Shown here piece by piece: positions 9,008-18,169 of a stretch of DNA of 64,000 nt (positions are counted from its first letter, which is position 1; each line of letters begins with the position of its first letter). This stretch comes from Massilia sp. Root133 (GTDB lineage Bacteria; Pseudomonadota; Gammaproteobacteria; Burkholderiales; Burkholderiaceae_D). Made by a program: the position numbers and the translations under genes. The stretch lies in the NCBI RefSeq assembly GCF_001426525.1, contig NZ_LMEW01000031.1:185711-249710 (forward strand). The letters are read 5' to 3'. The notes under the pieces were generated by a model that searched no databases, had not been told where the DNA came from, and worked only from the letters and a program-made list of their open reading frames with translations.

Positions 9008-9204
9008 GATGCTCTCCTCGGGGTTGGATGCGGCGTTGGGTGATGAAGCGCTTGTCGATGTGTGTACTGTAGCCACAAGGGTTCCTGGTCTCCACCTGCG
9101 TGCGACGAACCGCACGAAATGCGGGACGAAGCGCAGATATGCGGGACTGGCTTTCATCCGCCCCCGGCTAGGCGCGCACGGACACAACGAGGGAGAACCC
9201 AGCG

Positions 9205-12200
9205 ATGATCGGAACGCTCGTCGAGGCCGTCGCGGCCAACCGGACGCGCTTGCGGCGCGCGCGCAACCTGCGTGCCGGCACGCGCACGCACGTGGCGGCG
9301 CAGCCGCGCGCACGCGGGCCCGCGCCGCTGCGCTGGCTGACGGCAGGCTGCGTGCTGCTGGCCGTGGCGGGCGCCGCGCTCATCGTCGTGCACGCGCGCT
9401 GGCTGGCCGCTGCCGGCGCGATGCCGATGGGCGACGGCGCTTCCCGCCTGACGGCCGTGCTGCCGGGCGTCGCGTTCACGGTGCCCGACAGTCCAGGGGT
9501 GACGATGCACATGCACGGCGGCGCGGCGCTGCTGATCCTGGCGGGCATGCGCGGCGGACCGGCGCAGCGTGTCGACCTGTGCGACCAGCTCGCCGACCGC
9601 ACGCGTCCCGGCCGCCTGCTGCCGCTGCGGATCGGCTGGACGTTCGCCGACGCGGCAGGCCTCGCTTCCCCGCGCAACGTGTTGCTGGCGGAACGCCCGA
9701 TGCCGCGCGTGCGCGTCGACGGCCGCGCCGGGGCGCCGCTGGACGTGCATTGGGACGGGGAGGCGCGGTGGGTCGGCGCCGCGGCACGGCTCGCGCCGGG
9801 CAGCGAGGGCTGGCTGGCGTGGCGCGACGGCGCACTGCGGCTGCGCCACCGGCCGAGCAACGCTTGCCCGGCCGCCGGCGAACTCTTCGTGCAGCTGTAC
9901 CGCCCCGCACCGACGCCACGCGCGCTGGTCGTCGCCGTGCCGGCGCACGGCGAACCGGTCGAGACGCTGCTGGCGCCGGGCGGCTACCGCGTGCCGGCAT
10001 CGCCCGCGGCCACGCTGGAAGACGAGCAGCTGTTCGCCCAGCTGCAGGCCCGCGGCCTCGTGCGCCTGGGTGCGAACGGCCTGGCCGAACTGGCCCCGCC
10101 GGACCTCGCCGCATGGCGCGCGGCCGGCAAGACGCCGTGGGATGACGTGAACCTCGACGGCGACGCGCTGCGGCTGCTGGAGCGCTTGTATCGCCGCGCC
10201 GACGGCGATTTCGTGCGCGAACAGGTCCGCGTCTTCAATGCCGAGCGGCGGCTGCTCGCGTGGCGCCTGCCGGCCGGCGCGACCGCCGGGTGGCGCGCGG
10301 AAGTCGTGCAAGGCACGGCCGCGGTGCCCGTGCCGCTGGCCGACGACATGCCCCCCGCCACCGCCCGCCTGTTCGCCCGGCTGCCGCAGGGCTGGGCGCC
10401 GTGGCAGCGGATCGGCGCGTGGCCGGCGGACGGCGGCGTGGCCCGCCTGCGCCTGACCGTACCCGCCGGGACGGCGAGTCTCCGGCTGATGCTGGCAGGC
10501 CGCCTGCGCCACGTGGCCGGCGCCCGGTTGCGCACCGATCCGCAGCCGGGCTGCGACGGCCGCGCGTGCACTGCGCCGGACGAGGTGCAGGTGCTCGACC
10601 TGCTGCCCGACGCCGCCGACATCGTGATCGATGCGGAACCGCTGGCCCAGGGTGCGCTGGCCACGCCGGGCGATGCGCGTTACCGCCACCTCGTCGCGCG
10701 CGACGGCCGCCTCGCATGGCAGGCGCTGGGCGCGGCCGCGCCGCGTCCGTCCGTGCCGCTGGCGGACGTCGTGCTGGGCGACCGCAACGGCATCCCGCTG
10801 TGGCGCGACGGTGCGCCGACGGAGGCCGCCCGCGTGGCCGGCCTCGCCACGATGCTGGGCGTGCGCGCGGGCCAGGCGGGCAGCGTCGCCACGTCGCTCG
10901 GCCGGGTGCCGGGCGACCGCCACACGGCGCGGATCACCCTGGACCTGCGCCTGCAGGCGGCCGCGCAGGCGGCGCTCGACTGCATCGCGATGCGGCGCGG
11001 GCACTGGGATGGCCGCGCCTGCACGGGCGCCGGTCCGGTGCCCGCGGGGCGGCAGGCGGGCGTCGTCCTGCTCGACACGGAGACGGGCGCGATCCTCGCC
11101 GCGGCCGGGGCGGGCATGCCCGCCGTGACGCAGGAAAACTGGCGCGAGGCGCGCGACTTCGATCGCGTCGACCCGGCCGCCAGCCCGCTGCGCCTGCCCG
11201 CGCTGCAGCACGACGGCGGCGCGGAGCGGGCGCCGGGGTCGACGTTCAAGATCGTCAGCGCCCTCGGCCTGGAACTGGCCGCACAGTCCGACCGCCAGCT
11301 GGACGCGTTGCTGGACGGCCTGCCGCTCGCCGGCATCAATGCCGCCGCGCACGAACGAGGGTTCGCGTTCCGCACCGATGCGCCGACGTATCCGGTCGAC
11401 GGCCGCGTGCGCATCACGAACTTCCGCGACCAGGGCCTCGACCGGCGCGCCCAGGACGGCCGGCTGGGCCTCGCCCAGGCACTGACCTACAGCCTGAACA
11501 CCTGGTTCGCGTGGACGGGAGAGCTGTCCGACCGGAGCCTGCTCGGCCGGCCCGACGGCGGCGTGCCCGACCTGCAGCCGTTGGAACCGGGCGCGCTGGA
11601 CCCGGTCCGGCCGATCGTCGCGATGGCGCACCGGCTCGGCTTCGGCCAGGCGCTGCGGCTGGACGGCGGTTTGCTGCCGGCGGATGGCGGCTGGTCGGCG
11701 TGGGACGCGCTGCAGGCGACGCCGGCCGCCATCGACCCGGTCCACACGCGCCACGAACTGCGTCAGATGGCGATCGGCCTGCGCATGCAGGCGACGCCGC
11801 TGCAGATGGCGCTCGTCGCCGGTGCCGTCGGGCAGGGGCGGGCGATCGTGCCGCACCTGCTGGGGGAACTCGACGGCAAACCGGCCGCACCGTCGAACGG
11901 CCCGGCCCTGGGCGTGCGCCTCGACCGTGTGCGCGCGGGCATGAAGGGCGTTGTCGACGTGGGCACGGCGGCCGGGGCCTTCCGGGCGCCCGCGCTGGCC
12001 GGCATCCGGCGCGGCCTGTCAGGCAAGACGGGGACGGCGCCGGTGGGCGACGGATCGCTGGCGACGGTCTGGTTCACGGGCTGGCTGGAGCCGCACAGCG
12101 TGCCGGGGCAGGCGCACCGGCTGGCGGTCGCCGTCTTCGTCAGCCGCTCGGAAGCCACGGGCGGCGCGCATGCGGCGCCCGTCGCGGCGGCCGTCCTGGG

Positions 12201-12228
12201 GGCGCTCGCCGCCAACGGGTCGAATTGA
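9205..12228 (+). CDS. Class B-like penicillin-binding transpeptidase with long unique N-terminal region
   Basis: 1007 residues, far longer than FtsI or PBP2 (about 580-630). A basic cytosolic tail and one membrane helix (residues 44-62) come first. Residues 65-600 match no family I recognise. The C-terminal transpeptidase domain has all three catalytic motifs: S679-T-F-K682 (SxxK), S763-L-N765 (SxN) and K941-T-G943. It should crosslink peptidoglycan in the periplasm. Residues 173-215 can be aligned by eye with residues 79-114 of the SEDS protein at 26896-29211 (GAPL...L.PG...LR.R), suggesting the two act as a polymerase/transpeptidase pair. It starts the plus arm of the kinase/FHA block. An AG-rich site GAGGGAG precedes the start. 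Confidence 0.85.
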   Translation: MIGTLVEAVAANRTRLRRARNLRAGTRTHVAAQPRARGPAPLRWLTAGCVLLAVAGAALIVVHARWLAAAGAMPMGDGASRLTAVLPGVAFTVPDSPGVTMHMHGGAALLILAGMRGGPAQRVDLCDQLADRTRPGRLLPLRIGWTFADAAGLASPRNVLLAERPMPRVRVDGRAGAPLDVHWDGEARWVGAAARLAPGSEGWLAWRDGALRLRHRPSNACPAAGELFVQLYRPAPTPRALVVAVPAHGEPVETLLAPGGYRVPASPAATLEDEQLFAQLQARGLVRLGANGLAELAPPDLAAWRAAGKTPWDDVNLDGDALRLLERLYRRADGDFVREQVRVFNAERRLLAWRLPAGATAGWRAEVVQGTAAVPVPLADDMPPATARLFARLPQGWAPWQRIGAWPADGGVARLRLTVPAGTASLRLMLAGRLRHVAGARLRTDPQPGCDGRACTAPDEVQVLDLLPDAADIVIDAEPLAQGALATPGDARYRHLVARDGRLAWQALGAAAPRPSVPLADVVLGDRNGIPLWRDGAPTEAARVAGLATMLGVRAGQAGSVATSLGRVPGDRHTARITLDLRLQAAAQAALDCIAMRRGHWDGRACTGAGPVPAGRQAGVVLLDTETGAILAAAGAGMPAVTQENWREARDFDRVDPAASPLRLPALQHDGGAERAPGSTFKIVSALGLELAAQSDRQLDALLDGLPLAGINAAAHERGFAFRTDAPTYPVDGRVRITNFRDQGLDRRAQDGRLGLAQALTYSLNTWFAWTGELSDRSLLGRPDGGVPDLQPLEPGALDPVRPIVAMAHRLGFGQALRLDGGLLPADGGWSAWDALQATPAAIDPVHTRHELRQMAIGLRMQATPLQMALVAGAVGQGRAIVPHLLGELDGKPAAPSNGPALGVRLDRVRAGMKGVVDVGTAAGAFRAPALAGIRRGLSGKTGTAPVGDGSLATVWFTGWLEPHSVPGQAHRLAVAVFVSRSEATGGAHAAPVAAAVLGALAANGSN

Positions 12229-12297
12229 GGGGTATTTGCCGCTCATCTGCGCGCCTCAACGATGTGTTTCTATGGCATGATCTGTTGCGGACACGTC

Positions 12298-12320
12298 AAA
12301 AACCTGCTGCGACGGTTTTT
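12298..12320 (+). terminator. Weak hairpin between the PBP gene and the 12371 gene
   Basis: AAAAACC at 12298-12304 pairs with GGTTTTT at 12314-12320 around a 9-nt loop. The stem has only two GC pairs, so it may be a weak or partial terminator. It leaves open whether the genes from 12371 are cotranscribed with the PBP. Confidence 0.35.
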
Positions 12321-12370
12321 CAGGTGCCCTTATGGTCCTGCTATTAGCGGCCGAACATCGAAGAGGATTT

Positions 12371-13591
12371 ATGCGTTTGCCGGGAACCCGGTACCAGGAG
12401 CCGGGCTGGGAAGAAGTGCGCAAGTTGCTGGGACAGTGCTCGCTCGCCGCGCTGCGCGGTCTCGATGGCGCACATCCGGACCTGGAAGACTACGTGGAGC
12501 GCATGACGGACCAGCTGACGGCCCAGCGCCACGGGGCCCGCGCCCGGGCGGCCGGCAACGGCTACGGCGACACGGTGCACGAGCTGGCGGTGACGCTCGT
12601 CGTCGAGCTGCGCGCCCGTCCGGCCGACTGGGACGCCCTGTGTGCCGCGCTGGCCGACGGTCCCGCCGGCGACGCACTCCTGCGCAAGAAGGTAAACGAC
12701 ATGTACGCCGTGCTGCGCGACCGCGTCGACGCCGACAACTACCAGGCCGCCTGCGGCCGTCCGTGCAGCCCGAACCGTATGTACGCGTACCGGATGCTGG
12801 ACACCGCCTACCACGACATCGCCCGCCTGTTTGCCAACTGGCGCGCGCACCGGGCGCAGGTCGGCGCGATCCTCGGCCGCGCGATCGCGGACGGCGCCGA
12901 CCCCATCGAAGTGCGCCAGCTGCGCACGATCCACGACTGCCGCGCCGAGTGGATCCTGCGCTGGAGCGCCTCGCTGGAGGACTTCGGCGGCGCTCCCGGG
13001 CCGCTGCACACGCGCTCCAAGCGCTTCGCCAGCCTGAAGACGAGTCCGGACCGCATCGCCGCCATGCTGCGCGAGATCGGCGATTACGAACAGCTGTCGG
13101 CCAACCGCGACGAGGACTGGCTGCAGGACCTGGACGACGCGTCGGTCTGGGTGGAAGATTACTGGCGCGTGCTGCAGGAATCGGACAGCGCGGCGACGCC
13201 CGGCCCCGACCGGATCCTGGAAGCGCGGCAGGATGCGCTCGACGCTGCGGCGCCGGAACCCGATCCGGCGCCGGAGGAAGCCGACCCGCGCCTCGAGACG
13301 CTCGCGCTGAGCGTTTCACTGCCCCCCGGCTATGTGGCGCAAGCGGTGCCGGACGGCCTGCTGGCGGCCGAGGGCCTGCCGGTGGGACTGGCCGTGTACG
13401 CGAAGCTGCTGGGCCCCGACGACGCGTCCTACCCGGACGCGTGGCGCGACCCGGCCACCGGCGCGCTGCCGACGATGCAGCAGCTGGCGGCACTGGCCGA
13501 GGTGTCGCTGCCGACGTTGCGCAAGCGGCGCGACGCGGCGATCGCCCGGATGACGGCCGCCTTTGACACGAAGCGAGGACGCGATGCATAG
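12371..13591 (+). CDS. Uncharacterised protein with C-terminal HTH-like segment
   Basis: 406 residues, no recognised family. Residues roughly 20-220 are helical and contain a region with a sigma-region-2 flavour (LLRKKVNDMYAVLRDRV). Residues about 290-320 are Asp/Glu/Pro rich. The last 40 residues (MQQLAALAEVSLPTLRKRRD) look like a helix-turn-helix, similar in layout to sigma region 4. A diverged sigma-like or DNA-binding regulator is a guess. The start at 12371 has GAGGA about 5 nt upstream. Its end overlaps the next gene by 8 bp, the first of a chain of overlaps in this arm. Confidence 0.6.
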   Translation: MRLPGTRYQEPGWEEVRKLLGQCSLAALRGLDGAHPDLEDYVERMTDQLTAQRHGARARAAGNGYGDTVHELAVTLVVELRARPADWDALCAALADGPAGDALLRKKVNDMYAVLRDRVDADNYQAACGRPCSPNRMYAYRMLDTAYHDIARLFANWRAHRAQVGAILGRAIADGADPIEVRQLRTIHDCRAEWILRWSASLEDFGGAPGPLHTRSKRFASLKTSPDRIAAMLREIGDYEQLSANRDEDWLQDLDDASVWVEDYWRVLQESDSAATPGPDRILEARQDALDAAAPEPDPAPEEADPRLETLALSVSLPPGYVAQAVPDGLLAAEGLPVGLAVYAKLLGPDDASYPDAWRDPATGALPTMQQLAALAEVSLPTLRKRRDAAIARMTAAFDTKRGRDA

Positions 13592-14147
13592 CAACGACAC
13601 GAGCTCACGCCGGCTGCAGGAAGCCCTGCTGCTGGCCCGCCGCAAGGACGGCGACCGCCTGATGCTGGACGATGCCACGCTGGCCGCGGCGCTGGACGGC
13701 AGCCGGCCGCTGACGTCCGGCGAGCGGGCCGCGCTGCAGGCATCGCCGCTGACCGCGCGCCGGCTGCGCCATCTCGCGCTGGCGCGGCGCGCCGCCGCAT
13801 CGACCGCGTGGCGCGGCAGCCGCGGCGCGCTGCGGGCCGCGAGCAGCGGCGCACCGGAAACGGTCGTGACGGACGACGGCTGGTGGACCCTGCATTTCAT
13901 TGCGGCCGGCGCAAGCTGGCGCACGGTCCTGCAGCTGGCGCCGCAAGCCCCGTTCGCGGAAGCGCTGCTGGTCGCGCGCGCGCCGCTGCGCGTCGTGGAC
14001 GGCGCCGGCGGCGTGGTGTTCGCCGGCCAGCTCGATGCGGACGGCGAATGCGAAGCCGCCTGGCCGTTTGCCGCCGCACCCTCGGACCATTTGCAGGCGC
14101 ACGGCGCCCGTTTCACCGTCGAACCGTTGGAGGCGGACACACCATGA
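13584..14147 (+). CDS. Uncharacterised protein, partner of the 12371 gene
   Basis: 187 residues. The N-terminal 70 are helical (LDDATLAAALDG, TSGERAALQASPLTARRLRHLAL), resembling the short helical heads of zinc-less anti-sigma-like proteins, though no ZAS Cys/His motif is present. The C-terminal 90 form a beta-rich segment (WWTLHFIAAGASWRTVLQL...). No transmembrane helix is seen. It overlaps the upstream gene by 8 bp and the downstream start by ATGA, so all three are made together. Function is unknown. Confidence 0.6.
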   Translation: MHSNDTSSRRLQEALLLARRKDGDRLMLDDATLAAALDGSRPLTSGERAALQASPLTARRLRHLALARRAAASTAWRGSRGALRAASSGAPETVVTDDGWWTLHFIAAGASWRTVLQLAPQAPFAEALLVARAPLRVVDGAGGVVFAGQLDADGECEAAWPFAAAPSDHLQAHGARFTVEPLEADTP

Positions 14148-15178
14148 TCCCATTCTTCAAGCGCGCCGCGCCCGTTCACGATGCCTGCACCCTGGGACGC
14201 ACGGCCGTCGCGCTGCCGCTGTCGCCCGGTTGCGGCGCGCCGGCGGGCTGCCCCGTCGTCATCGTCGACGCCGACGGCCGCCCGCGCCGCGCCACGACGC
14301 CGGCCGGGAAAAAGGTCGAGCTGCGTCCCGGCGAACTCGCCTGGGCATTCCATCCGGGGCCGTACACGATCGCCGTGGTCCCGTACGCGCAGGCGCCCGA
14401 GATCGGCCTGCGCACGACGTTCGCCATCGACCCGCAGGACCCCGCCGCCGCGGGCAAGCGCTTCGACCTGTACCTGGCCGCGGAAGCGGATGGGCGCGTC
14501 GACCTGGCCGCGCTGGGCATGAAGGTGGAAAGTGCGGTGCGCAGCGCGCTGGAACAGGGCGCGCTCGAACTGCCGCCGTGCGCGGACATCGACGAGTGGA
14601 ATGCGTTCCGCCAGGGCCTGAACCGCTTGCTGTACCTGCGCTTTGGCCTGACCGTGGACGATTGCGTGCCCGTCGAACTGGACGGCATCGACTACGCGGC
14701 GCAACTCGCCGCGCGCGCAGCCGGAAGCACGGCGGCCGCGGCGCCCGCACCCGTGGCGGAGAAGGTCGTGCCGGACCTGGCCGACGCGAAGGCCATGCGC
14801 CGGCTGTTCCTCGAACTGCCTTGCCTGATGTGCGGCCTGCGCTTCGGCGCGCTGCCGAACGGGCAGGAACAGTTCCGCCAGCAGCAGGCCTTGCTGCAGC
14901 GCCTGGACCGCCTGTCCGTCGAGATCACGACGATGCCGGCCCTCGTGCTGGCCGCGCCCGGGCAGCCGCTCGCGCTGGACGAGCAGCTGCGCCGCATGCG
15001 CCACAGCCGCCGCGCGACCGTCGCGCTGGACGAGGCGTGGGCGCTGCTGGCCCGCCTCGAAGGCGCGCAGGGAGAGCGCCTGGCCGCGCTGTACGACGAG
15101 GCCGAGCGCATCGTCGCCAACCTCGAAGCCGATTGCGCCGGCCGGCGCGCGGCGAAACACGTCGCGGAGGCGGCATGA
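14144..15178 (+). CDS. Uncharacterised protein with SPFH-like central region
   Basis: 344 residues starting MIPFFKRAAP. Residues about 60-185 (ELAWAFHPGPYTIAVVPY ... MKVESAVRSALEQG ... LLYLRFGLTVDDCVPVEL) follow the strand/helix pattern of a Band 7/SPFH domain, as does the larger protein at 16202. A Lys/Ala linker follows, then a helical C-terminal half with a CLMC pair near residue 228. Homology to SPFH is inferred by eye. The start overlaps the previous stop as ATGA, and its own stop overlaps the next start the same way. Confidence 0.55.
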   Translation: MIPFFKRAAPVHDACTLGRTAVALPLSPGCGAPAGCPVVIVDADGRPRRATTPAGKKVELRPGELAWAFHPGPYTIAVVPYAQAPEIGLRTTFAIDPQDPAAAGKRFDLYLAAEADGRVDLAALGMKVESAVRSALEQGALELPPCADIDEWNAFRQGLNRLLYLRFGLTVDDCVPVELDGIDYAAQLAARAAGSTAAAAPAPVAEKVVPDLADAKAMRRLFLELPCLMCGLRFGALPNGQEQFRQQQALLQRLDRLSVEITTMPALVLAAPGQPLALDEQLRRMRHSRRATVALDEAWALLARLEGAQGERLAALYDEAERIVANLEADCAGRRAAKHVAEAA

Positions 15179-16167
15179 ACGTACCCCAACAGGCCGCATG
15201 CCGCACCCGCCTGCCCGACGGCACGCTGCTCACCGTGACGGCCACGCGGCGCGAGCGCGCGGGCCGCGCTGACGTCAAATGCACCGTGCCGGGCGACGCG
15301 GCATTGGCCGAACGCCTGCAGCAAGTGGTCCGCCTCGCGCGCCACACGGAAGCGAAGATCGACAGCCGCGACCAGGTCGTGCTCAGCGTCGACCGGTTGC
15401 CTGTGGGGCGCGACTGCGAACTGGCGTTCGTGCTGGCCGACCGACTCGTGCGCCGCGTGTGGCATGGACGGGACGTGGTCGCCAACGGCTGGTCGGATGC
15501 GTGGCAGCTGGGCCGTGTGGACGGCCACGACGCGCCGAACGCGTCGCCGGACGCGCTGCTGGGCGGGCCGGACGGCCTGTCCCACCTGGGCCAGCTGGAC
15601 GGCCATCCCGATCCCGGCGCGCGCGTGTCCAGCGCCCGCGCGTGGTTTCCGCTGCACAGCGGGGGAGACGGCGACGGCCTCGGTTGGGTCGAGGTGAGCG
15701 TGCACCCGCTGGAGGGCGAACGCATCGAGGAGGAACAGACGATCGCCGTGGCGGGCGCGGACGCCGCGCGCCAGCTGGCGGTGCGCCAGGCGCTGGCCGG
15801 TGCGCGTCATTTCGATGGCCGCGGTCTCGGGCGCTGGCGCACGACGGTGCGCTTCAGCGACGCCGCGTTCGCCGGCCGCTCGTACGAACTGGCCCTCGTG
15901 CTGGCCGACCGCATCGCGCGCGGCCGCGAATTCATCCCGCGTGCGCGGCTGCTGGCGACGGGCTGCTCCGACTCTTGGCATGCGGGCCGCGTGGATACGG
16001 TCGACGGGCTCGCGCCGAAATGCGCGCTGCTGCTGCGCGAAGCCGGGCCGGGCGACCGTATTCTCCTGCCGCATGCGTGGCGCGATGCGCTGCCGGCCGG
16101 CTTCGCGGACGACGTCCGTGCGCGCGGCGCGAGCGTGGCGTGCGTGGAGCGGATCGGAATCATTTGA
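15175..16167 (+). CDS. Duplicated Lon-like (S16/S5-fold) domain protein, probably non-catalytic
   Basis: 330 residues with a clear internal duplication. CELAFVLADRLV...VVANGWSDAWQLGRVDGHD near residues 80-120 matches YELALVLADRIA...LLATGCSDSWHAGRVDTVDG near 235-280. The second copy continues LAPKCALLLREAGPGDRILLP, the same order of elements as the Lon protease C-terminal domain (helix, ATG strand, GxVxxVxGL, K, ILP). The Lys that pairs with the Lon serine may be kept, while the first copy lacks an obvious nucleophile. Assignment to the fold is by eye. It is joined to the upstream gene by ATGA and lies 34 bp before the SPFH protein gene. Confidence 0.55.
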   Translation: MNVPQQAACRTRLPDGTLLTVTATRRERAGRADVKCTVPGDAALAERLQQVVRLARHTEAKIDSRDQVVLSVDRLPVGRDCELAFVLADRLVRRVWHGRDVVANGWSDAWQLGRVDGHDAPNASPDALLGGPDGLSHLGQLDGHPDPGARVSSARAWFPLHSGGDGDGLGWVEVSVHPLEGERIEEEQTIAVAGADAARQLAVRQALAGARHFDGRGLGRWRTTVRFSDAAFAGRSYELALVLADRIARGREFIPRARLLATGCSDSWHAGRVDTVDGLAPKCALLLREAGPGDRILLPHAWRDALPAGFADDVRARGASVACVERIGII

Positions 16168-16201
16168 TGTAGGCTTGCAGGTGAGCCGGAAGGAGTCGAC
16201 G

Positions 16202-18169
16202 ATGTTGCGGATGTTTGGATTGGGTGGGGCAAAGTGCCCGCGCTGTTCTCGAGGGACGAGCGCGGCGGACGGCTATTGCACCGCCTGCGGCCTGATGCTC
16301 GGCACGCCGCGCAACGAGCCGGTGCTGGTGGAGAACCGCTGGGTGCCCGGCCCGGACGAATTGGCCGTGTTCTTCGGCGTGCGCGCGCTGTCCGGCGTAT
16401 TCGTCAAGACCTTGCGCGTGCCCGCCACGGCGCGTGCCTACATCCTGCAGGGCGACCAGGCCACGGAAGTGCCGCAGGGCGAGTACGAGATCGAAGGCTT
16501 CTTTACGCGCCTGAACCACCTGCTGCGCGACCAGCATGCGGAGATCCTCGTCACGAGGAGCAGCGCGCTGCCGGTCGAATTCGAGCTGGATGGCCTGGTC
16601 AGCGCCGAACATCTCGAGGTGTCCGCGCGGCTGGCGCTGTCCGTGCGGATCGAGAGCGTGCCCGCGTTCGCGCGCCATTTTATGACGATGCCCGGCACCG
16701 TGAAGGCCGACCACCTGCGCGAACTGCTGCTGCAGCCGGTGCGCCAGCTGGCGGGCGAATTCGTCGCCGCCCGTTCGCTGCGCGAGATGGCGGGCCAGCG
16801 CGAACTGCGGCCGGAACTGGACCAGCACCTGCAGGGCGGCCTCGCCACCCTGCTCGCCGATTACGGCCTCGCCATCGTCCGGGTGGAGACGCTGGCGCTG
16901 CGCCACGACCGCTTCGACGCCAACCGCGCCCGCATCGGCAGCCTGTGGCTGGCCGTGGACGAGCAGCGGGTGAAGGTCGAGCATGCGCGCCAGTTGGACG
17001 AACTGTATTCGGACGACGAGTGGCGCCGCATCGCGCGCGAGGAAAGCCAGGCGCGCCTGGCGCACCGGCGTGCGGAACTGCGCCAGGGCGCGGGCATCGA
17101 GCGCGCGGAGATGAGTTTGCAGAACGCCGAGCGCGCGCAGGCGATCCGCGCCCGAGAAATCGAGCTGTATGGCCGCATCGTCGAGTCCCGTTCGCGCAAG
17201 CACGCGATCGAACGGGGCGCCCAGGACCTCGTCGCGGAACTGGAACACGAACTGGCGCAGAAACGCGGCGCGCGCGCGGACCAGGAAACGGAATGGGCCC
17301 ATTTGCGCGAACTGGCCGCCGTGCACATGCGCGAAGAGGTCGCCCTCGCGCGCCAGGACGCGGCGCAGGCGCGCACGGTCGCCGCGCAGCGCTTCGCGCA
17401 CCAGTTGCTGCAGCAGCAGATCCGCAACAAGATCGAGCAGGCGCGCGGCATCGAGGACGCGGCGCGCCAGCGCGCGGAACTGGCACGGCTGCACGCGGTA
17501 GAGGAAGACGCGGCGCGGCGCGCGCGCGAGATCGAGGCGCAAGAACATGCGCTGCGGCTGCGGGCGGCGGAGCGCGAGGAGTCGATCGAGGTGGAAGCCG
17601 TGCGCCAGCGCGTGGAAGCGCTGCGCCGCGACGGGACGCAGGCCGACGCGTTGGCCCAGCACGAAAAACTGCTGCGCACGATCGAGGCCGATGCGGCGCT
17701 GCAGCGGGTGGCGCTGGATGGCGAGGAGTGCCGGGCCGTGCTGCAGGCCGAGATGCTCGCGGCCGAGCGCGCGCACGAGCTGCGCCGCATGGAGACGCTG
17801 GGCGCCGTGGACGACACGACGAAACTGGTCGTGGCCGGCGCGACCAATGCCGCGCTGCTGGCGGACGTGCTGAAGGCGCGCACGCAGGCCGGCATGAGCG
17901 CGGAGCAGCTGGCGGCGCTGACGTCGTCGCGCCTCGCGGATGAACAGGTCGAACGCGAGCGCGCGCGGCGCAACGACGAACTGGAACGCGAACGGCGCCA
18001 CCAGCTGGAACTGCTGGCGCTGCAGAACGACGTCAACAAGACGGCGCTGGCCACGCAGGCGCAACTGGGCGGCGCGCTGATCGCGGGGGCAATCTGCCGT
18101 CATGCGGGCGCCCAGCCCGGCGACCGGTTCTGCGGTACGTGCGGCGCGCCGCTGCCGGCGCGGGGATGA
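16202..18169 (+). CDS. SPFH-domain, long coiled-coil protein with zinc ribbons at both ends
   Basis: 655 residues. A zinc ribbon lies at each end: CPRC...CTAC near residues 12-29, and C...CGTCG near the last 25. Residues about 50-240 follow the SPFH/Band 7 pattern (VPATARAYILQGDQ, LEVSARLALSVRIES, LADYGLAIVRVETLAL). Residues about 250-600 are a long Arg/Glu/Ala-rich coiled coil. SPFH proteins form oligomeric rings or scaffolds at membranes, but no membrane helix is evident here. It is coupled to the kinase gene by an ATGA overlap at 18166, so it is probably a scaffold or substrate of the kinase. Confidence 0.7.
   Translation: MLRMFGLGGAKCPRCSRGTSAADGYCTACGLMLGTPRNEPVLVENRWVPGPDELAVFFGVRALSGVFVKTLRVPATARAYILQGDQATEVPQGEYEIEGFFTRLNHLLRDQHAEILVTRSSALPVEFELDGLVSAEHLEVSARLALSVRIESVPAFARHFMTMPGTVKADHLRELLLQPVRQLAGEFVAARSLREMAGQRELRPELDQHLQGGLATLLADYGLAIVRVETLALRHDRFDANRARIGSLWLAVDEQRVKVEHARQLDELYSDDEWRRIAREESQARLAHRRAELRQGAGIERAEMSLQNAERAQAIRAREIELYGRIVESRSRKHAIERGAQDLVAELEHELAQKRGARADQETEWAHLRELAAVHMREEVALARQDAAQARTVAAQRFAHQLLQQQIRNKIEQARGIEDAARQRAELARLHAVEEDAARRAREIEAQEHALRLRAAEREESIEVEAVRQRVEALRRDGTQADALAQHEKLLRTIEADAALQRVALDGEECRAVLQAEMLAAERAHELRRMETLGAVDDTTKLVVAGATNAALLADVLKARTQAGMSAEQLAALTSSRLADEQVERERARRNDELERERRHQLELLALQNDVNKTALATQAQLGGALIAGAICRHAGAQPGDRFCGTCGAPLPARG

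Noticed and set aside
9154..11856. 900-residue minus-strand open frame opposite the PBP gene
   Set aside because: It is Arg/His/Gln-rich without any motif, typical of the antisense of high-GC coding DNA. The plus frame has all transpeptidase motifs.
12344..18103. Several long antisense frames opposite the 12-18 kb genes
   Set aside because: No motifs, and the chained overlaps of the plus-strand genes with ATGA couplings identify the real frames.
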